Part shown: one piece after another, positions 6,738-9,181 of the stretch | How the letters are laid out: each line of letters begins with the position of its first letter | Numbering within the stretch: the first letter of the stretch is position 1 | Assembly (NCBI GenBank): GCA_030152105.1 | Contig: JASLIH010000142.1 | Location: forward strand, 1 to 9,181 | DNA: 9,181 nt | Direction of reading: 5' to 3' | From: Actinomycetes bacterium | GTDB taxonomy: Bacteria; Actinomycetota; CALGFH01 | Position numbers and translations under genes: made by a program | The notes under the pieces: model-generated | Told to the model about the DNA's origin: nothing | Seen by the model: only the letters and a program-made list of their open reading frames with translations | The model's database searches: none

Positions 6738-8030
6738 ATGCGCGCCGATGACCCATTTCGGGACCGCTACGCCCGCGGCACCCGCTCGATGACCGCCTCC
6801 GAGATCCGGGCCTTGTTCGCCGTCGCCGCCCGGCCCGAGATCGTCAGCCTGGCCGGCGGCATGCCGTTCACGGCGGCCCTGCCCTTCGACATCGTCGGGG
6901 ATGTGCTCGAGGAGGTCCTGGCCGAGGAGGGCCCTGCCGCCCTCCAGTACGCCGGCGGCCAGGGCGACCCGCGCCTGCGCGAGGTCCTCACCGAGCTGAT
7001 GCGGCACGAGGGCATCCGCGGGTCCGGCGGCGACGTCGTGGTCACCGAGGGCTCACAGCAGGCGCTGGACCTCATCTCCCGTATGTTCTGCGACCCGGGC
7101 GACGTGATCGTGGCCGAGGGCCCCTCCTACGTCGGCGCGCTGTCCGCGTTCTCGCAGTACCAGGTCGACGTCTGCCACGTGCCACTCGACGACGACGGTC
7201 TCGATCCCGACGCTCTCGCAGTAACCCTTGAACGTCTTGAGCGTGACGGGCGGCGGGTCAAGTTCCTCTACACGGTCCCCAACTTCCACAACCCTGCCGG
7301 GGTGACGCTGGCCGCCGGCCGCCGGGAGCGGGTCCTGGAGCTTGCCCGGCGGCACAACGTCCTGGTCCTGGAGGACAACCCGTACGGGATGCTGGGGTTC
7401 GAGAGCGACCCGCCGAATGCCCTGCGCGCCCTGGACCCCGACAACGTCGTCTATCTCGGGAGCCTGTCGAAGGTCTTCTGCCCCGGCCTTCGCATCGGCT
7501 GGGCGCTGGTGCCCCCGGCCCTGCGTGAGCGGATGGTCCTGGTCAAGGAGGCGGCCGACCTCTGCTCCTCGAGCTTCACCCAGGCGGTCGCCTACCGCTG
7601 GTTCGCGAACTACCCCTGGCGGGAGACGCTCAAGGACCTCCGGGAGATCTACCGCGAGCGTCGCGACGTGATGCTCGACGCCCTGGACGAAGACGTGCCC
7701 GCCGGGGTGACCTGGACCAAGCCGACCGGCGGCTTCTACGTGTGGGTGCGCCTGCCCGACCACCTGGACGCCCGCGCCATGCTGGCCAAGGCGATCACCG
7801 CCCGCGTGGCCTACGTCCCCGGCGGCGCCTTCTACGCCGACGGCCAAGGCGCCTCCTGCCTCCGCCTGTCCTACTGCTTTCCGTCCCCCGACCGGATCCG
7901 CGAGGGCGTCCGCCGCCTCGCTGGAGTCGTCGACGAGGAGCTCGCCCTCGCCCGCGCCCTCGGCGGCCTCCCCGCCGGAGACCCCGAGTCCGACCAAGGC
8001 CGCCCCGCTGGCTGGGGTGGAGTGCAATGA
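6738..8030 (+). CDS. PLP-dependent aminotransferase, fold type I (class I/II family)
   Basis: 430 residues from ATG 6738. The frame is open further upstream to ATG 6564, but that extension is basic, low in complexity and outside the family, while FRDRYARGTRSMTASEIRALF is a typical N-terminus of the LysN/MocR-like branch. The enzyme moves an amino group between an amino acid and a 2-oxo acid using pyridoxal phosphate. Seen: Tyr71 and GDPRLREVL, TEGSQQALDLI (103-113, cofactor phosphate loop), Asn185 in PNFHNPAG, Asp213 and Tyr216 in LEDNPYG, the Schiff-base Lys245 in GSLSKVFCPGLRIG, and Arg376 in LRLSYC that binds substrate carboxylate. All key residues are present, so it should be active. No winged-helix regulator domain is attached, so it is not a MocR regulator. 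Substrate preference (aromatic, branched-chain or 2-aminoadipate) cannot be read. It precedes ddl on the same strand and its stop overlaps an ATG (ATGA 8027-8030). Confidence 0.94.
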   Translation: MRADDPFRDRYARGTRSMTASEIRALFAVAARPEIVSLAGGMPFTAALPFDIVGDVLEEVLAEEGPAALQYAGGQGDPRLREVLTELMRHEGIRGSGGDVVVTEGSQQALDLISRMFCDPGDVIVAEGPSYVGALSAFSQYQVDVCHVPLDDDGLDPDALAVTLERLERDGRRVKFLYTVPNFHNPAGVTLAAGRRERVLELARRHNVLVLEDNPYGMLGFESDPPNALRALDPDNVVYLGSLSKVFCPGLRIGWALVPPALRERMVLVKEAADLCSSSFTQAVAYRWFANYPWRETLKDLREIYRERRDVMLDALDEDVPAGVTWTKPTGGFYVWVRLPDHLDARAMLAKAITARVAYVPGGAFYADGQGASCLRLSYCFPSPDRIREGVRRLAGVVDEELALARALGGLPAGDPESDQGRPAGWGGVQ

Positions 8031-8228
8031 GCCTCCACACAGAATTTCCGGCCCCTCCGATCAGTTGGGAAGGAGCTCCGTGCCCTTCCCCACAGCAGCT
8101 CCGGCCCGCCCCCGACCGCCGGGGTTGTGGGCCGGTCCCGACCTGCTGGGACGGAGCATCGTGACCTTCCACATGGACGAGCCTTGGCGCCCGGCCGGCG
8201 GGGCTGGAGCACCGTGACCTTCGACTGC
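8012..8228 (+). repeat. Four degenerate copies of a ribosome-site-plus-start-codon repeat before ddl
   Basis: A unit of about 30 bases, consensus CTGGGnnGGAGCnnC followed by GTGACCTTCCACA, occurs four times in direct orientation, beginning at 8012, 8065, 8146 and 8199. Each copy has GGAG 4 bases before a start codon: ATG 8027, GTG 8080, GTG 8161 and GTG 8214 (the ddl start). Start-to-start distances are 53, 81 and 53. The two 53-base blocks can be aligned without gaps at roughly 57% identity by my count. Because GTGA is part of the unit, a stop codon in one frame overlaps the start in another: the aminotransferase stop overlaps ATG 8027, the 45-codon ORF from 8027 ends at 8164 over GTG 8161, and the 45-codon ORF from 8080 ends at 8217 over the ddl GTG. 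This fills the 183-bp gap between the two genes. Origin by tandem duplication and decay is inferred. Confidence 0.7.
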
Positions 8229-9161
8229 TCGGTGGCGGTCATCGCCGGCGGCCTGTCGTTCGAGCGGGAGGTGTCGCTCCGCTCGGGCCAGCGGGTCGCG
8301 GAGGCCCTGCGCGAACGCGGCTACCGGGTCGGTGAGCTCGACGCCGACCACCGGCTGGTCGAGACCCTCGGCACCGGCGAGTTCGACGTCGCCTTCCTCG
8401 CACTCCATGGCCGTTTCGGGGAAGACGGTACGGTCGCGTCGATTCTCGAGCTTCTCGGGATTCCGTACACCGGGTCGAGCTTCGACGCCAGCCGCCTCGC
8501 CTTCGACAAGCTGGCCGCCAAGTCTGTTCTCCGCCGCGCCGGCCTCTCGGTCCCATTGGCCATCCCCTTGACCGAGGGCGCCCTCCGGGAGCTCGGAGTT
8601 GGGTCCCTGCTCGACCGGGCCATGGACGAGCTCGGCCTGCCCCTCGTCGTGAAGCCCAACCGGGGAGGCTCAGCCCTCGGCATCCGCCTGGTCGAGCGCC
8701 CCGATCAGCTCCCAGCCGCTCTCATGGCGGCCTTCGGCTACGACGACACCGTCCTGCTTGAGCAGCGAGTGGAAGGAAACGAGCTGGCCCTCTCGGTCGT
8801 CGACGGTCTTCCCACCCTCCCCCCTGTCGAGATCCACCCCAAAGAAGGCTGGTACGACTTCTCCGCCCGCTACACCCACGGCGCCGCCGAGTTCCGGGTC
8901 CCCGCCAACCTGGACCCAGCGACCACCACACGCTGCCTCGAAGCCGCCCAGGCCGCCCACCTCGCCCTCGGCTGCCGCGACATCTCCCGAGTCGACGCGA
9001 TCCTCGACCCCACCGGCACCTGCCAGATCCTCGAGGTCAACACCGGCCCCGGCCTCACCACCACCAGCCTGGTCCCCATGGCCGCCGACGCCGCGAACCT
9101 CACCTTCGCCGACCTCGCCGCCCACCTCACCGACCGCGCCACCGCCCGCCGCCCCCGCTAG
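8214..9161 (+). CDS. ddl: D-alanine--D-alanine ligase family protein (ATP-grasp)
   Basis: 315 residues from GTG 8214, with GGAG (8206-8209) 4 bases upstream; the frame is open to 8127 but homology begins at VAVIAGGLSFEREVSLRSG. The family joins two D-alanines with ATP in the cytoplasm to make the peptidoglycan dipeptide. Seen: N-terminal substrate loop GGLSFEREVSLRSG (12-25), HGRFGEDGT (65-73), YTGSS (85-89), ATP-binding FDKLAAK (97-103), Lys147 and GGSALGI (151-157), the omega-loop WYDFSARYT (213-221), and metal ligands Asp261 (RVDAILD), Glu274 and Asn276 (ILEVNTGPG). Differences from textbook Ddl: Arg for His in the SxEHE motif, Ala for Ser in GSSxG, SARY for the usual EAKY, and Leu for Met after NTGPG. 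The compact length matches DdlB-type enzymes. Many actinobacteria keep the main ddl elsewhere, so this may be a second ligase. Fold certain; D-Ala-D-Ala specificity likely but not proven. Confidence 0.9.
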   Translation: MTFDCSVAVIAGGLSFEREVSLRSGQRVAEALRERGYRVGELDADHRLVETLGTGEFDVAFLALHGRFGEDGTVASILELLGIPYTGSSFDASRLAFDKLAAKSVLRRAGLSVPLAIPLTEGALRELGVGSLLDRAMDELGLPLVVKPNRGGSALGIRLVERPDQLPAALMAAFGYDDTVLLEQRVEGNELALSVVDGLPTLPPVEIHPKEGWYDFSARYTHGAAEFRVPANLDPATTTRCLEAAQAAHLALGCRDISRVDAILDPTGTCQILEVNTGPGLTTTSLVPMAADAANLTFADLAAHLTDRATARRPR

Positions 9162-9181
9162 ACGTGGGCCCGGGGTCGGGG

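Noticed and set aside
8114..8137. GACCG...CGGTC inverted repeat between repeat copies 2 and 3
   Set aside because: Only 5 paired bases with an imperfect continuation; expected often in DNA of this GC content.

Overview
The window is high-GC, densely packed bacterial DNA with GTG and TTG starts, 4-bp start/stop overlaps and several genes with no clear ribosome binding site. It reads as an actinobacterium (Actinomycetota). Gene content and order (MviN-type pseudokinase, ECF sigma factor, zinc-finger anti-sigma factor, thioredoxin reductase, thioredoxin, then a GNAT protein) resemble, from memory, the mviN-sigM-rsmA-trxB-trxC region next to parA/parB and the replication origin in Mycobacterium and Streptomyces. 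The genus cannot be told from the sequence. I see no tRNA, rRNA, CRISPR array, IS element or phage gene.

Layout: (1) 3-491, the C-terminal end of an NlpC/P60 peptidoglycan hydrolase, cut by the left edge. (2) 522-3635, a forward operon of a membrane-anchored pseudokinase with an outside beta-sandwich domain, an ECF sigma factor (SigM-like) and its membrane-bound anti-sigma factor. (3) 3691-4182, a reverse-strand B-box zinc-finger membrane protein lying between the anti-sigma gene and trxB. (4) 4339-5769, trxB and trxA, each preceded by an exact GGAAT-N18-GTT element, the SigR/SigH disulfide-stress promoter consensus, and closed by a strong hairpin terminator. (5) 5893-6525, a reverse-strand GNAT acetyltransferase with a possible tiny membrane-protein ORF just upstream. 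(6) 6738-9161, a fold-type I PLP aminotransferase and a D-alanine--D-alanine ligase family protein, separated by 183 bp that carries four degenerate copies of a ribosome-site-plus-start-codon repeat.

The cell-wall genes (hydrolase, MviN-type pseudokinase, Ddl) flank a stress-signalling and redox module (sigma/anti-sigma, TrxB/TrxA). The thioredoxin pair is probably induced by disulfide stress. The aminotransferase and ligase may supply or join amino acids, but their substrates cannot be read from sequence. The most unusual signals are the loss of the catalytic base in the kinase, the paired trx promoters, the repeated initiation region before ddl, and the split Cys-rich/transmembrane mini-ORF upstream of the GNAT gene.
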